Assembly: GCF_030127125.1 (NCBI RefSeq)
Contig: NZ_CP126156.1
Span: 930,001-994,000, forward strand
Origin: Halobaculum litoreum
Lineage (GTDB): Archaea > Halobacteriota > Halobacteria > Halobacteriales > Haloferacaceae
Direction: 5' to 3'
DNA length: 64,000 nt
Position 1 is the stretch's first letter. Each line of letters starts with the position of its first letter. Below, piece after piece: positions 52,408 through 61,135 of the stretch. Below the pieces are notes generated by a model. The model worked only from the letters and a program-made list of their open reading frames with translations. It was not told the origin of the DNA and did no database searches. Position numbers and translations under genes: made by a program.

Positions 52408-52811
52408 CGCTCCCGTCCCGTCCGACGACGCGCCGCTCCGGCGGCACCGGCACCAACCGCATCGAGAGCGTGCTCGCCAACTCCGCGTCGACGTCGGCCG
52501 TCCGTGTGGCGCCCGCGTCGAGCGGCGTCGCCTTCACGTACGGTCGGTACCCGCGGACCGTCCCGCCGGCGTCGCGCTCGACCTCGGCGTCGACGCTGAC
52601 GGCCAACTCGACGTCCACGTCGACCTCCGAGAAGCGGTACCACGGCGCGTCGATGGCGTAGGGAAGCTCCCCCCGCCGCCGCCGCGGCCTCCAACTCCCG
52701 CTGCACTTCGGCGGTTCGCCGGTCGAGCGCCGCCTGGCCGTCGGCCACCGCCAGCGCGATGTTCCTGACGACTTCGGCCATCGGCCGTGCCCCCCAATCC
52801 CCGGTGTTCAT
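52400..52811 (-). pseudogene. Paralogue 1 of the small-protein family (gene A, one apparent frameshift)
   Basis: Reconstructed from the ATG at 52811 the product is about 136 residues: MAEVVRNIALAVADGQAALD (amphipathic helix), a frame change at the six-C run 52669-52674, then ELPYAIDAPWYRFSEVDVDVELAVSVDA and a final LVPVPPERR. The three parts align with genes D and E, so all three are one family. Its TAG stop overlaps the ATG of gene B by eight bases. The TATA box TATAAATAC (minus strand, 52832-52840) lies about 22-29 bases before the ATG, as for a leaderless message. Confidence 0.68.
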
Positions 52812-52831
52812 GCTACCGGCTCGCTTCGTAC

Positions 52832-52840
52832 GTATTTATA
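52832..52840 (-). promoter_or_regulatory. TATA box for the gene A-B-C operon
   Basis: Minus-strand TATAAATAC is a near-consensus archaeal TATA box about 22-29 bases before the ATG at 52811. Confidence 0.65.
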
Positions 52841-52929
52841 GTTTCAGTACGAATAAATGTGTGTCGTGGTGTCGATCCCCGTGACTCGGTCGACGGGCGC
52901 CGGCGTCGGATCTGTGTTGGGCGACCCGT

Positions 52930-53136
52930 TCAGGCGTCGATCATCACTTCGGTCGCCTTGATCACGGCGGCGGCCTCCATCCCCTCTTCGAGCCCGAGGC
53001 GGTCCACGGAGGTCGCGGTGATCACGGAGGTGACCTGCTGTCCGTCGCCGAGTTCGATCGTGACCTCGGCGGCGAGGCCGTCGGTCCGGATGCTAGTGAC
53101 GGTCCCGTGCAGGCTGTTACGTGCGCTGAGCGTCAT
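52930..53136 (-). CDS. Single-domain TOBE (Mop-like) oxyanion-binding protein
   Basis: This 68-residue protein is a molbindin-like TOBE domain: SARNSLHGTVTSIRTDGLAAEVTIELGDGQQVTSVIT at residues 4-40 is the conserved mop start, and the end is LEEGMEAAAVIKATEVMI. Such domains bind molybdate or tungstate. The ATG at 53136 is supported by a TATA box (minus-strand GGATTTATGTC, 53158-53168). It may be a storage or buffer protein for molybdate; moaA elsewhere in the window shows that molybdenum cofactor is made. Confidence 0.88.
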   Translation of the reverse strand: MTLSARNSLHGTVTSIRTDGLAAEVTIELGDGQQVTSVITATSVDRLGLEEGMEAAAVIKATEVMIDA

Positions 53137-53157
53137 ACCGGTACCTCGTCGTGAGAC

Positions 53158-53168
53158 GACATAAATCC
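53158..53168 (-). promoter_or_regulatory. TATA box for the TOBE gene
   Basis: Minus-strand GGATTTATGTC lies about 22-32 bases before the ATG at 53136. Confidence 0.55.
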
Positions 53169-53250
53169 GGACCGCGGTTCGCACACACGTCGCTCTCGGG
53201 CGGGCGGCGCGAAGAAACGGAACCCGCGGTCCGGCGTCGTCGTGCCGGCG

Positions 53251-53730
53251 TCAGTGGGACTCGTCCTCGTACACCCACTCGGCGGTGTCGAGGTCCCAGT
53301 CGACGAGTTCCTCGTCGTCGAAGAAGAGGGCGATCTCGCGCTCGTTGGCGCCCTCGTCCTCGTGGTCGGAGCCGTGGATCACGTTGTGGCCGAGGTCGAG
53401 CCCGAAGTCGCCGCGGATCGTGCCCGGGGCGGAGTCGGCGGGGTCGGTCTCGCCCATCATCTTGCGCACCTGCCGCGTCGCGTCGGCGCCCTCCCACACC
53501 ATCGCGAAGACGGGGCCGGAGGTGATGAACTCGACGAGGCCCTCGAAGAACGGCTTGCCCTCGTGCTCGCCGTAGTGCTCGTGGGCGAGCTCCTCGTCGA
53601 TCTGCATGAACTTCGCGCCGACCAGCTTCAGGCCGCGCTGCTCGAAGCGGGAGACGACGTCGCCGATGAGGCCGCGCTGCACGCCGTCGGGCTTGACCAT
53701 CACGAACGTGCGCTCGTCGTGGTGGCTCAT
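53251..53730 (-). CDS. ndk: Nucleoside diphosphate kinase
   Basis: NDK transfers the gamma phosphate between nucleoside di- and triphosphates. The 159-residue protein has [25 protein letters not shown] near residues 9-33 and the phosphohistidine H119 in [21 protein letters not shown]. Length is normal for haloarchaeal NDK. The start overlaps the stop of the L24e gene (ATGA), which makes it the last gene of the L7Ae operon. Confidence 0.95.
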   Translation of the reverse strand: MSHHDERTFVMVKPDGVQRGLIGDVVSRFEQRGLKLVGAKFMQIDEELAHEHYGEHEGKPFFEGLVEFITSGPVFAMVWEGADATRQVRKMMGETDPADSAPGTIRGDFGLDLGHNVIHGSDHEDEGANEREIALFFDDEELVDWDLDTAEWVYEDESH

Positions 53731-53903
53731 TCGCGCCCGGCCTCCGTCCAGTTCTGGTCGCGCGCCTCGCGACCCAGGTCCGCGTTCTTCTCGCACTTCG
53801 AGGAGCAGAAGTGCGTGACGCTGCCGTCGACGCTCACGAACATCGTGCCCGTGCCGGGCTCGATGTCGGCGCCGCAGTAGTCGCAGTCTCGTTGCTGGGG
53901 CAT
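53727..53903 (-). CDS. rpl24e: Ribosomal protein L24e (50S)
   Basis: This 58-residue protein is short and was translated directly from the strand: [19 protein letters not shown], then [20 protein letters not shown]. The C-x2-C and C-x3-C pairs form the zinc site of L24e. Its TGA overlaps the ndk ATG, and it follows the S28e gene by four bases, so translation within this ribosomal operon is coupled. Confidence 0.92.
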   Translation of the reverse strand: MPQQRDCDYCGADIEPGTGTMFVSVDGSVTHFCSSKCEKNADLGREARDQNWTEAGRE

Positions 53904-53907
53904 TGGC

Positions 53908-54132
53908 TTACTGACCTCCGATGGAGTCGGCGTCGCGCTGGGTCTCGCGCAGCTGGAGGACGTCCCCCATCCGGACGGGGCCCAGGACGTTCCGCGTGAT
54001 GATGCGGCCCTGGTTCTCGCCCTCCTGGATGCGGCACTTGACCTGCATGGCCTCGCCGTGCATCCCGGTCTTGCCGACGATCTCGACGACCTCGGCGGGC
54101 GTGGAGCCGCTCTCTTGCTCTTCAGCGGACAT
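53908..54132 (-). CDS. rps28e: Ribosomal protein S28e (30S)
   Basis: This 74-residue protein begins [34 protein letters not shown] and ends with [26 protein letters not shown], the S28e OB-fold signature. It lies six bases after the L7Ae gene and four bases before L24e in the order L7Ae-S28e-L24e-NDK, common in archaea. Confidence 0.95.
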   Translation of the reverse strand: MSAEEQESGSTPAEVVEIVGKTGMHGEAMQVKCRIQEGENQGRIITRNVLGPVRMGDVLQLRETQRDADSIGGQ

Positions 54133-54138
54133 GGTGGG

Positions 54139-54501
54139 TTACCGCAGTTCCTCGACCTTGCCGGCGATGTCCTCGACGTCGTCCTCGGCCTCGCCCGCCT
54201 CGGTGACGGCCGCGGCCGCGGAGCCGACCTCGAGGCCGGCGGCGTGGCCGACGTCGTCCTGCGTCTCGATGAAGACGTAGGCGATGCCCTTCTCCTCGCA
54301 CAGCTCGGGGAGGTGCATGACGATCTCCTCCGGCTCGACGTCCTCGGCGATGTACACGAGCTTGGCGTTGCCGCGCTCGACGGCCTTGGTCGTCTCGTTG
54401 GTTCCCTTCTTCACGATACCGGTGTCGCGGGCCACCTCGAGCGCGTCGAGGCTTCGTTCCGCGAGGTCCGCCGGCGTCTCGTAGTCGACGTAGACTGACA
54501 T
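54139..54501 (-). CDS. rpl7ae: Ribosomal protein L7Ae (50S; also box C/D and k-turn binding)
   Basis: L7Ae binds kink-turns in 23S rRNA, box C/D guide RNAs and RNase P RNA. The 120-residue protein has the family signature [41 protein letters not shown] near residues 30-70 and [25 protein letters not shown] near 74-98. The first gene of the operon, it has an unusually long leader (about 85-90 bases from the TATA box at 54614-54622 to the ATG at 54501). That is exceptional here, where most genes are leaderless, and points to translational control. Confidence 0.95.
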   Translation of the reverse strand: MSVYVDYETPADLAERSLDALEVARDTGIVKKGTNETTKAVERGNAKLVYIAEDVEPEEIVMHLPELCEEKGIAYVFIETQDDVGHAAGLEVGSAAAAVTEAGEAEDDVEDIAGKVEELR

Positions 54502-54541
54502 TGTTGTGTGGCTTCCCGCTCGGTGGCTCGACACCTCCGCC

Positions 54542-54577
54542 GGTCGTAAGTCCCTGACGACGGAGCGGGTCACGACC
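54542..54577 (-). promoter_or_regulatory. Possible hairpin in the L7Ae mRNA leader
   Basis: In the transcript GGUCGU at 54577-54572 can pair with ACGACC at 54547-54542, and inside that stem CCC can pair with GGG, leaving GA opposite ACUU as an asymmetric internal loop. It might be a target for L7Ae feedback, but it does not fit the canonical k-turn exactly. Confidence 0.3.
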
Positions 54578-54613
54578 CCGAGCAGGTCGTACTGCACGGA
54601 TAATCGGGTTGGC

Positions 54614-54622
54614 CGTATAAAC
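54614..54622 (-). promoter_or_regulatory. TATA box for the L7Ae operon
   Basis: Minus-strand GTTTATACG lies about 113 bases before the L7Ae ATG, so the message should start near 54590 and carry a long leader. Confidence 0.6.
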
Positions 54623-54687
54623 GTGTTCAATGTGCTGCGGCCGTGTGAGGGCACGACACGGGGACCGTCCGCATCCGCCGGCGCGCC

Positions 54688-55362
54688 CTACCGGTCCGCC
54701 GCGACCGCCCTGACCGGCGCGCCGTCGGCGTCCACGCGGAGGGGGAACGACCGGAGGACGAACCGCTCGGGCAGCGTCCCCGGGAGACGGAGGTTCTCGA
54801 CGACGAACCGGCCGGCGCCCAGCAGTTCGTGGTGCGCGGGGACGCCCTCGGGCTCGTCGTCGCCGGCGCGGTCCGTCGGCGTCGGGTCCGGGTTGATCGT
54901 GTCGAGGCCGACCGCACAGCCGAGGTCGGCAACGTGTCGGGCGGCCGCGGCCGTCAGGTACGGATGGTCGAAGTACCGCTCCTCGCCCCAGTGGTCCCCC
55001 CACCCGGTCCGGAGCACGAGCATGTCGGTGTCGGCGTCGAGGGCGTCCCCGTCGGGGAGCACCGCCGGCGTGACCGGCTCGCGGGCGTCGAGTCCGCGGT
55101 CGGCGTCGGCGTCCCCGGCGAGGTCGACGAGCCGCGCCGCGAAGCGGAAGTCGCCGACGTCGAACGCGTCGAGCGTCGCCCCGTCCGGCTCCATGTGCGC
55201 GGGCGCGTCGATGTGGGTGCCGACGTGCGTGGTGAACGAGAGGTGGGTGACGCGGTAGCCGTCGTCGTCCATCGTCGCGCTCGCCTCCGCCGTCACGCCG
55301 GGGTCGCCCGGGTACACGGGCATCCCGGGCTCGATCCGACGGGTGAGGTCGACTGGGTCCAT
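54688..55362 (-). CDS. Cyclase/kynurenine formamidase-like hydrolase
   Basis: This 224-residue protein belongs to the cyclase family of metal-dependent hydrolases (kynurenine formamidase-type). It starts MDPVDLTRRIEPGMPVYPGDPGV and contains the metal motif THVGTHIDAPAHMEPDG near residues 43-60, whose His and Asp residues are the zinc ligands. Its C-terminal part has GLDTINPDPTP. Substrate is unknown; a formyl-aromatic amide is possible. The ATG at 55362 is chosen by the conserved N-terminus. It is divergent from tmcA. Confidence 0.87.
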   Translation of the reverse strand: MDPVDLTRRIEPGMPVYPGDPGVTAEASATMDDDGYRVTHLSFTTHVGTHIDAPAHMEPDGATLDAFDVGDFRFAARLVDLAGDADADRGLDAREPVTPAVLPDGDALDADTDMLVLRTGWGDHWGEERYFDHPYLTAAAARHVADLGCAVGLDTINPDPTPTDRAGDDEPEGVPAHHELLGAGRFVVENLRLPGTLPERFVLRSFPLRVDADGAPVRAVAADR

Positions 55363-55500
55363 ACCGTCGGCTCCCGGCGGCGGGAGGAGAGGCTGGCGAT
55401 GCACGGCGCCGGCGACGAGCGGTCGACGACGCGCGGCGCCGGCGAGCACCGGCGGGCCGCGGTCGAAACGGGCAAGCCCCCGGCCCGTCCACACGCGAGC

Positions 55501-57765
55501 GTGACACGCGACGCGCTCGCGGCGCTCGCGGCCGACCTCCGCGCGGAGGCGCGCCGCACCGACCAGCGCCGCCTCCTCGTGCTCCACGGCGAGCGCGACG
55601 CCTGTATCGACGCCGCCTTCACCGCCGTCGAGGCGGCCGGGGTCGCGGACGAGGACGCCACGGTCCTCTCGACGCGAGAGGGGTTCCGGTTCGAGCGCCA
55701 CCGTCCGAAACACGCCGGGCGGCTCCTCGGCACCACCCGCGAGGCGGTGGTGCTCGACGCGTTCGGCGAGTTCTCGCCCAACGCCGTCGGCCGGTCCGTC
55801 GGCGCGGTCGACGGGGGCGGCCTGTACGTGCTGCTCGCGCCGCCCCTCGACGAGTGGCCCGACCGCCGCGACGACTTCGACGAGTCGCTCGCGGTGCCGC
55901 CGTTCGGGCTCGACGACGTCTCCGGCCGCTTCCGGTCGCGGCTCGTCGCGACGCTCCGCACCCACCCCGGCGTCGCGGTCGTCGCGGTCGGCGACGACCC
56001 CGACGGCGCCGGCGACACGGTCGAGCGCGACGGGCTGACCGGGGACGACGCGCCAGCCTCGCCCGCGGCGCCGACGACGCCCGCCGGCGCCGCCTTCCCG
56101 GCCGCGGCATACGAGTCGTGTCTGACACGCGATCAGGCGCGCGCCGTGTCGTCGCTGGAACGGCTCCGGACCCCGGGGTCGGCGGTCGTCGTCGAGGCCG
56201 ACCGCGGCCGCGGGAAGTCCAGCGCCGCCGGTCTCGCGGCCGCCGCGCTCGCCGCCGAGGGCCGGGACGTGCTCGTGACGGCGCCGTCGTTCGGCGGCGC
56301 CGCGGCGCTGTTCGAGCGCGCCCGCGCGCTCGCGAACGACCTCGGGGTCGCCCTCGCGGTCGACGAGGAGCGCACGCTCGTGCCCGAGGCCGGCGGCCGG
56401 GTCCGCTACCTCCCGCCCGCCGAGGCGGTCGGGGCGGCCGACGCGGTCGACGCCGTCGTCGCCGACGAGGCGGCCGCGCTCCCCGTGCGGCTGTTGACGG
56501 GGCTGCTCGACGCGCCCGCGGCGGCGTTCGTGACGACGGTCCACGGCTACGAGGGCGCGGGCCGGGGGTTCTCCGTCCGCTTCCGCGACCGCCTCGACGA
56601 CGCCGACCGGCGCGTGACCGACGTTCGGATGGACGACCCGATCCGCTACGCGCGCGGCGACCCGGTGGAGGCGTGGGCGTTCCGCGCGCTGTTGCTGGAC
56701 GCCCGGCCGCCGGTCGCCGCGGCCGTCGAGGACGCCACGCCCGAGTCCGTCGCGTACCGCGTCCTCGACGGCGACGACCTGCTCGCCGACGAGCACCTGC
56801 TGTCGGCTGCGTTCGGCCTCCTCGTCGTCGCACACTACCGGACGGAGCCGGACGACCTCGCGCGCCTGCTCGACGCGCCGAACCTCTCGGTACGGGCGCT
56901 GACACACGGCGGCCACGTGGTCTCGGTGGCGCTGCTCGCGCGGGAGGGCGGCCTCGACGAGGCGACCCGGGAGGCGATGTACGACGGCGAGCGCGTCCGC
57001 GGCAACATGCTCCCGGACGTGCTGACGAGCCAACTGCGCGACCCCGACGCCGCCGCGCCGACGGGCGCGCGCGTGGTCCGCATCGCGACCCACCACGCCG
57101 TCCGGAGCCGCGGGCTCGGCTCCCGGCTGCTCGACGAGGTCGCCGCCGAACTCGGCGACGACGTGGACTACCTCGGGACGGGGTTCGGCGCGACGCCGGA
57201 GTTGCTCGACTTCTGGCGGGCGAACGGCTACCGGACGGTCCACCTCGCGACCACGCGCAACGACGCCAGCGGCGAGCACTCCGCGCTGATGGTCCGCCCG
57301 ACGAGCGACGCGGGCCGGCGGTTCGCCGGCCGCCACGCCCGCTGGTTCCGCGAGCGCGTCGGCGCGGTGCTGTCGGACGCCCTGTCCGATCTCGACCCGG
57401 ACGTGGTGCGGGGCGCGCTCGCCGCCTGCGACGCGCCCGGCGAGCCGGTCGTCGACGTCACCGACTACGAGTGGCGGCTCACGGTCGCCGCGGCGTACGG
57501 GCCCGGGCTCGCGGACATGGCCCCGCGGCCGTTCCGCCGGCTCGCGCTTGCGCACCTGCTCGACGGCGACGCCGACCTCGCCGACCGGGCGGAGCGACTG
57601 CTCGTCCGCAAGGTGTTGCAGGCCCGCGAGTGGGAGGCCGTCACCGACGAGCTGGGGTACGTCTCGACCGCCGAGTGTATGCGCTCGCTCGGCCGGACGC
57701 TCCAGCCGCTGGTCGACCGCTACGGGGACGAGGCGGCGTTCGCCGAGCGCGCACGGTACGAGTGA
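55501..57765 (+). CDS. tmcA: tRNA(Met) cytidine acetyltransferase TmcA
   Basis: TmcA (Nat10-like) makes N4-acetylcytidine in tRNA using acetyl-CoA and ATP. The 754-residue protein has an N-terminal DUF1726-like domain, an RNA helicase-like module with P-loop VEADRGRGKSS near 231-241 and the DEAA motif VVADEAAALPV near 319-329, and a GNAT module with HAVRSRGLGSRLLDEVAAEL near 532-551. Archaeal TmcA can also act on rRNA. The GTG start at 55501 gives MTRDALAALAADLR; the longer open frame upstream is not used because it runs through the divergent cyclase gene. Confidence 0.93.
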   Translation: MTRDALAALAADLRAEARRTDQRRLLVLHGERDACIDAAFTAVEAAGVADEDATVLSTREGFRFERHRPKHAGRLLGTTREAVVLDAFGEFSPNAVGRSVGAVDGGGLYVLLAPPLDEWPDRRDDFDESLAVPPFGLDDVSGRFRSRLVATLRTHPGVAVVAVGDDPDGAGDTVERDGLTGDDAPASPAAPTTPAGAAFPAAAYESCLTRDQARAVSSLERLRTPGSAVVVEADRGRGKSSAAGLAAAALAAEGRDVLVTAPSFGGAAALFERARALANDLGVALAVDEERTLVPEAGGRVRYLPPAEAVGAADAVDAVVADEAAALPVRLLTGLLDAPAAAFVTTVHGYEGAGRGFSVRFRDRLDDADRRVTDVRMDDPIRYARGDPVEAWAFRALLLDARPPVAAAVEDATPESVAYRVLDGDDLLADEHLLSAAFGLLVVAHYRTEPDDLARLLDAPNLSVRALTHGGHVVSVALLAREGGLDEATREAMYDGERVRGNMLPDVLTSQLRDPDAAAPTGARVVRIATHHAVRSRGLGSRLLDEVAAELGDDVDYLGTGFGATPELLDFWRANGYRTVHLATTRNDASGEHSALMVRPTSDAGRRFAGRHARWFRERVGAVLSDALSDLDPDVVRGALAACDAPGEPVVDVTDYEWRLTVAAAYGPGLADMAPRPFRRLALAHLLDGDADLADRAERLLVRKVLQAREWEAVTDELGYVSTAECMRSLGRTLQPLVDRYGDEAAFAERARYE

Positions 57766-57941
57766 TCGGTCCGCCGGTGTCGCCGCGAGGGCGCCCCCGT
57801 GGGTCACCGGAGGGCGTCGGAGCCGTGGTCCTCGGGGGTCGCGCAACTGCCTTCACCCCGGTGGCCTCGACACCCGAGGCCGACCGCCGCGCGCCGACCC
57901 GCCGAACGCGGGCTTATGGTCGACCGCGACGACGTTCCGCC

Positions 57942-58433
57942 ATGGTCGACCTCGTGACGGTCCTCGCGCTCGCCCTCCTCGTCGGCGCCGTCGTCGGCAG
58001 CGTCGTCCCGCTCGTGCCCGCGGGGCCGCTGTCGGTCGCGGGCGTCCTCCTGTACTACTTCCTCGCCCCGGCGTCGGCGCCGTCGCTGTGGGTCGGCTGG
58101 CTCGTCGTGTTCGTGGTCGTGGGCCTGCTCGCGTTCGCGATCGAACACCTCGGGGGCCCGCTCGCCTCGCGGGCCGGCGGCGCGGAGACGTCGACGATGG
58201 TGGTGGCGGGGCTGGCGTCGCTGGCGCTGTTCTTCGTCGTCGGCCCGCTCGGCATCGTCATCGGCACCGTCGCCGTCGTCCTCGCGGCGGAGCTGCGCGC
58301 CGGCAAGGAGCCCCGCCGCGCGGTCCGCGCGGCCGCCTTCACCGTCGCCGGCCTGCTCGCCTCGACGGTCGCCCAGTTCGTCATCACCGGCTCCATCCTC
58401 GCGGGCTTCGTGCTGTTCGTCTTCGTCCTCTGA
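57942..58433 (+). CDS. DUF456 family membrane protein
   Basis: This 163-residue protein has about four to five hydrophobic segments and the DUF456 pattern: LVGAVVGSVVPLVPAGPLSVAGVLLYYFL near residues 14-42, WVGWLVVFVVVGLLAFAIEHLGG near 51-73 and FVVGPLGIVIGTVAVVLAAELRAGKEPRRAVRAA near 98-131. Function is unknown. The ATG at 57942 follows the TATA-like GCTTATGGT (57912-57920). Confidence 0.85.
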   Translation: MVDLVTVLALALLVGAVVGSVVPLVPAGPLSVAGVLLYYFLAPASAPSLWVGWLVVFVVVGLLAFAIEHLGGPLASRAGGAETSTMVVAGLASLALFFVVGPLGIVIGTVAVVLAAELRAGKEPRRAVRAAAFTVAGLLASTVAQFVITGSILAGFVLFVFVL

Positions 58434-58471
58434 TCGCGGCTCCCGGCGCCGCCGGTCGCTCCCCGCGCCGC

Positions 58472-59909
58472 TCACGCGTCGTCGAGCGACTCGACCGCGC
58501 GGGCGACCCGCAACGCGAGCTCGTCCCCGCCGAGCGGGCCGACGACCTGCAGGCCGACCGGGAGCCCCTCGACCGTGCCGGCGGGCACCGACACCGCCGG
58601 GTTCCCGGTACAGTTGAACGGCGCGGTGTTCGCGAGCACCTCGCCCGGCGCGACGTCGCCTCCGGCCGCCGAGTCGCCCGACTCGCCCGCATCGGTCGGA
58701 CCGTCCGGGTCGTCCCCGACGGCACCGAACGGCGGGGCCGGCATCGGCGTCGTCGGCGTGAGGAGCACGTCCACGCGGCCGAGACACGCCTGCGTGCGGC
58801 GGACGATCCGACGCCGGGCGTCCCACGCGTCGGCGTACGCGTCCGTCTCGGCCGCTAACGCGTGCCCCGTCTCGATCAGCCGCTCGACCCGCTCGGGCAG
58901 GTCCATCGCGGCGGGGGCCGCCCGGAGCGCGGCGCGCGTCGCGGCGTCGCGACCGTCGCCGAGGGTTGGCCGCCCGTCTCGACGACGCGGGCGAACTCGA
59001 CGAGCGTGTGGACCTGGTTCACGAACGCGGCGTCCTCGTGTTCGGGGAACGGGAGCCGCTCGACGGTGACGCCGGGGAGGCCCGCCAGCGCCGTCACGGT
59101 GCCCTCGAACGCCGCGGCGACGCGCGGGGCGGCCGCCTCGACGAACGGCTCCGGGACGCCGACGCGGAGGCGGCCCAGCGGGTCGTCGAGCGCCTCCAGC
59201 GCGGCCGACGCCGGGGCGGGCGCCGACCCCGGGCGCAGCGGGTCCGCGCCGGCGACGGCGTCGAGCGTCCGGGCGGCCGTGGTGGCGTCGCGCGCGAGCA
59301 CGCCCACGTGGTCGAGCGTCGGCGCGAGGTCGAGCACGCCCGTGCGCGGCACGCGGTCGTACGTCGGTTTCGCGCCGACGACGCCGCAGAACGCCGCCGG
59401 GACGCGGACGCTGCCGCCGGTGTCGGTGCCGACCGCCGCGTCGGCGAGGTCGCCGGCGACCGCCGCGGCGGCGCCGCTGGAGGAGCCGCCCGGCACCCGC
59501 TCGGCCGCCGCCGGGTTCCGGGTCGGGCCGGCGCGGCACGCCTCGCCGGTGACGCCGAGCGCGAGCGCGTCCATCCGGGTGGTGCCGACGAACGTCCCCC
59601 CGCGACCCGGAGGCGCTCGACCACCGTCGCGTCCGCCGTCGGTGTCCACGCCAGCGCGCCCGTCCCGGCGCGGTGGGTGAGCCCCGCGACGGCGACGTTG
59701 TCCTTCGTCGCCACGCGGAGGTCGGCGAGCGGCCCCTCGCCGGGGCCGACCGCCGTCGCCGGCGTGGCGAACGCGTCGTACGGGTCGTCGCGGGCGACCG
59801 GCTCGGCCGGCGGGAACGCCGGGTCGGTGTCGTCGCGGGGCACCGTCCGGAGTCGCGCCGCGTACCGTCGCGCGCGCTCCGCGGCCTCGGGCGACGGCTC
59901 GGGGTTCAT
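58472..59909 (-). pseudogene. Amidase (two apparent frameshifts)
   Basis: Reconstructed from the ATG at 59909, this is a full amidase-signature enzyme of about 479 residues. The catalytic Lys is in VATKDNVAVAG (N-terminal part), the cis-Ser and nucleophile lie in GGSSSGAAAAVA and TDTGGSVRVPAAFCG. One G is missing in the run 59596-59601 and one in 58973-58975, each changing the frame. No residue needed for catalysis is lost. It probably hydrolyses an amide (GatA-like or a specialised amidase). The GatA alternative is unlikely because no gatB or gatC lies nearby. Confidence 0.82.
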
Positions 59910-59986
59910 GGCCGGGCCTTTGACCACCGAGGCAAAGGCGTTCCGGCGGCGCCGGGAGCGACCCCGCAGCGAAACGGGGGAACCGA

Positions 59987-60832
59987 TCAGCGCCGCGACA
60001 CGACGCCGAGGAGGTCGCGCGCCTCCGCCGGGGTTGCGACGGGGCGCCCCAACTCCCCGGCGACCCGGACCGCGCGCTCGACGAGCGCCGCGTTCGTCGC
60101 CCGTTCCCCCTTCCGGAGGTAGCTGTTGTCCTCCAGGCCGACGCGGACGTGGCCGCCCAACAGCATCGCCTGCGTCGTCAGCGGGAGCTGGTGGGGGCCG
60201 AAGCCGATCACGTTGAACGCCGCCCGCTCCGGGAGCTGGTCCACCATCCGCTGGAGGTTCGCCGGCGACGGCGGCGTGAGCGTCCCCGGGCCGAAGATGA
60301 GGTTCAGGTACGGCGGGTCGGCCAACTCGTCGAGGATCCGGAACGACTCGTTGAGGTGGCCGTTGTTGAACACCTCCAACTCGGGTTTGATCCCCCGCTC
60401 GCGCATCTCCGCGTGGAGGCCGTCGATCGTGTCGCGGGTGTTCTCGCTGGTGAGCCGGCGGCCGCGGTTCAGCGGCCCCATGTCGAGGCTCGCCATCTCC
60501 GGCGCCGGGTCGGTGCGCAGCGGCTCGGCCCGGAGCGCGTCGGGCGCCGCCGTCCCCCCGGTCGAGTGCTGGACGATCACGTCGTCGGTGGCGTCGCGGA
60601 CGGCGTCGGTCACCGCCTGGAAGCGCTCGGTCGAGAACGCCCGTTCCCCGTTGTCGCGGCGCGCGTGCAGGTGGACGACCGCGGCGCCGGCCTCCTCGAC
60701 GGCGGCGGCCGCCGCCGCGATCTCGGCGGGGGTCTCCGGGAGCTCCGGGTGCGCTTCCTTCCCCTGGATCCCGCCGGTGAGCGCCGCGGTGATCACGACG
60801 GGCTCGCCGTCGAGGTACTCCTCGTACGTCAT
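59987..60832 (-). CDS. BKACE family beta-keto acid cleavage enzyme
   Basis: BKACE enzymes cleave a beta-keto acid with acetyl-CoA, as in lysine fermentation (3-keto-5-aminohexanoate cleavage). The 281-residue TIM-barrel has VITAALTGGIQGKEAHPELPETPAEIA near 12-38 (metal-binding and barrel start), AAVVHLHARRDNGERAFS near 49-66 and LLGGHVRVGLEDNSYLRKGERATN near 224-247. The His-containing HLHAR motif carries a zinc ligand. The substrate is unknown because the family has many activities. Its ATG overlaps the stop of the small Cys-containing gene upstream. Confidence 0.88.
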   Translation of the reverse strand: MTYEEYLDGEPVVITAALTGGIQGKEAHPELPETPAEIAAAAAAVEEAGAAVVHLHARRDNGERAFSTERFQAVTDAVRDATDDVIVQHSTGGTAAPDALRAEPLRTDPAPEMASLDMGPLNRGRRLTSENTRDTIDGLHAEMRERGIKPELEVFNNGHLNESFRILDELADPPYLNLIFGPGTLTPPSPANLQRMVDQLPERAAFNVIGFGPHQLPLTTQAMLLGGHVRVGLEDNSYLRKGERATNAALVERAVRVAGELGRPVATPAEARDLLGVVSRR

Positions 60833-61023
60833 TCGTCCCAGTCGAGGCCGGCGTCAGCGCGGAAGACCTCGCAGTCCGCTTCCGGGTCGAGGCCGTAGCG
60901 CTCGTTGCAGATGTCGGCGTGGACGGGCTGGACGAACTCGTCGGTCACGGTACAGAACGCGCGGGCGGTGTCGAACGACCGTTCGCCGTCCGACTCGCGG
61001 TAGTCGAGGTGTGGACAGGCCAT
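60829..61023 (-). CDS. Small Cys-containing haloarchaeal protein coupled to BKACE
   Basis: This 64-residue acidic protein has four cysteines (CPHLDYRESDG near the start, FCTV near 24, DICNERYGL near 39 and CEVFRADAG near 51), a pattern that suggests metal or iron-sulfur binding, although no known motif is evident. The ATG at 61023 is preferred to upstream in-frame codons because a weak TATA-like sequence lies about 26 bases upstream. Its stop overlaps the BKACE ATG (ATGA), so translation is coupled. Confidence 0.68.
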   Translation of the reverse strand: MACPHLDYRESDGERSFDTARAFCTVTDEFVQPVHADICNERYGLDPEADCEVFRADAGLDWDE

Positions 61024-61135
61024 GGCCCTCCGTTCGGCGCCGGCCCGCATCAAAGCGCGCGTCGGTGACACGGGCGTCACCGCCCGCTCCGGCTGTCCGG
61101 AGCCGCCCCGCGTCCACCGGCACGCGGCGGGCCCC

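Noticed and set aside
49721..52811. A gas vesicle (gvp) or prophage tail cluster
   Set aside because: No GvpA-like small hydrophobic repeat protein, no phage capsid, terminase, integrase or tRNA attachment site is seen, and the proteins do not match gvp family layouts.
54542..54577. A textbook kink-turn in the L7Ae leader
   Set aside because: The internal loop has GA on one side but no tandem G-A and A-G pairs with a three-base bulge in the right order. I left it as a hairpin only.
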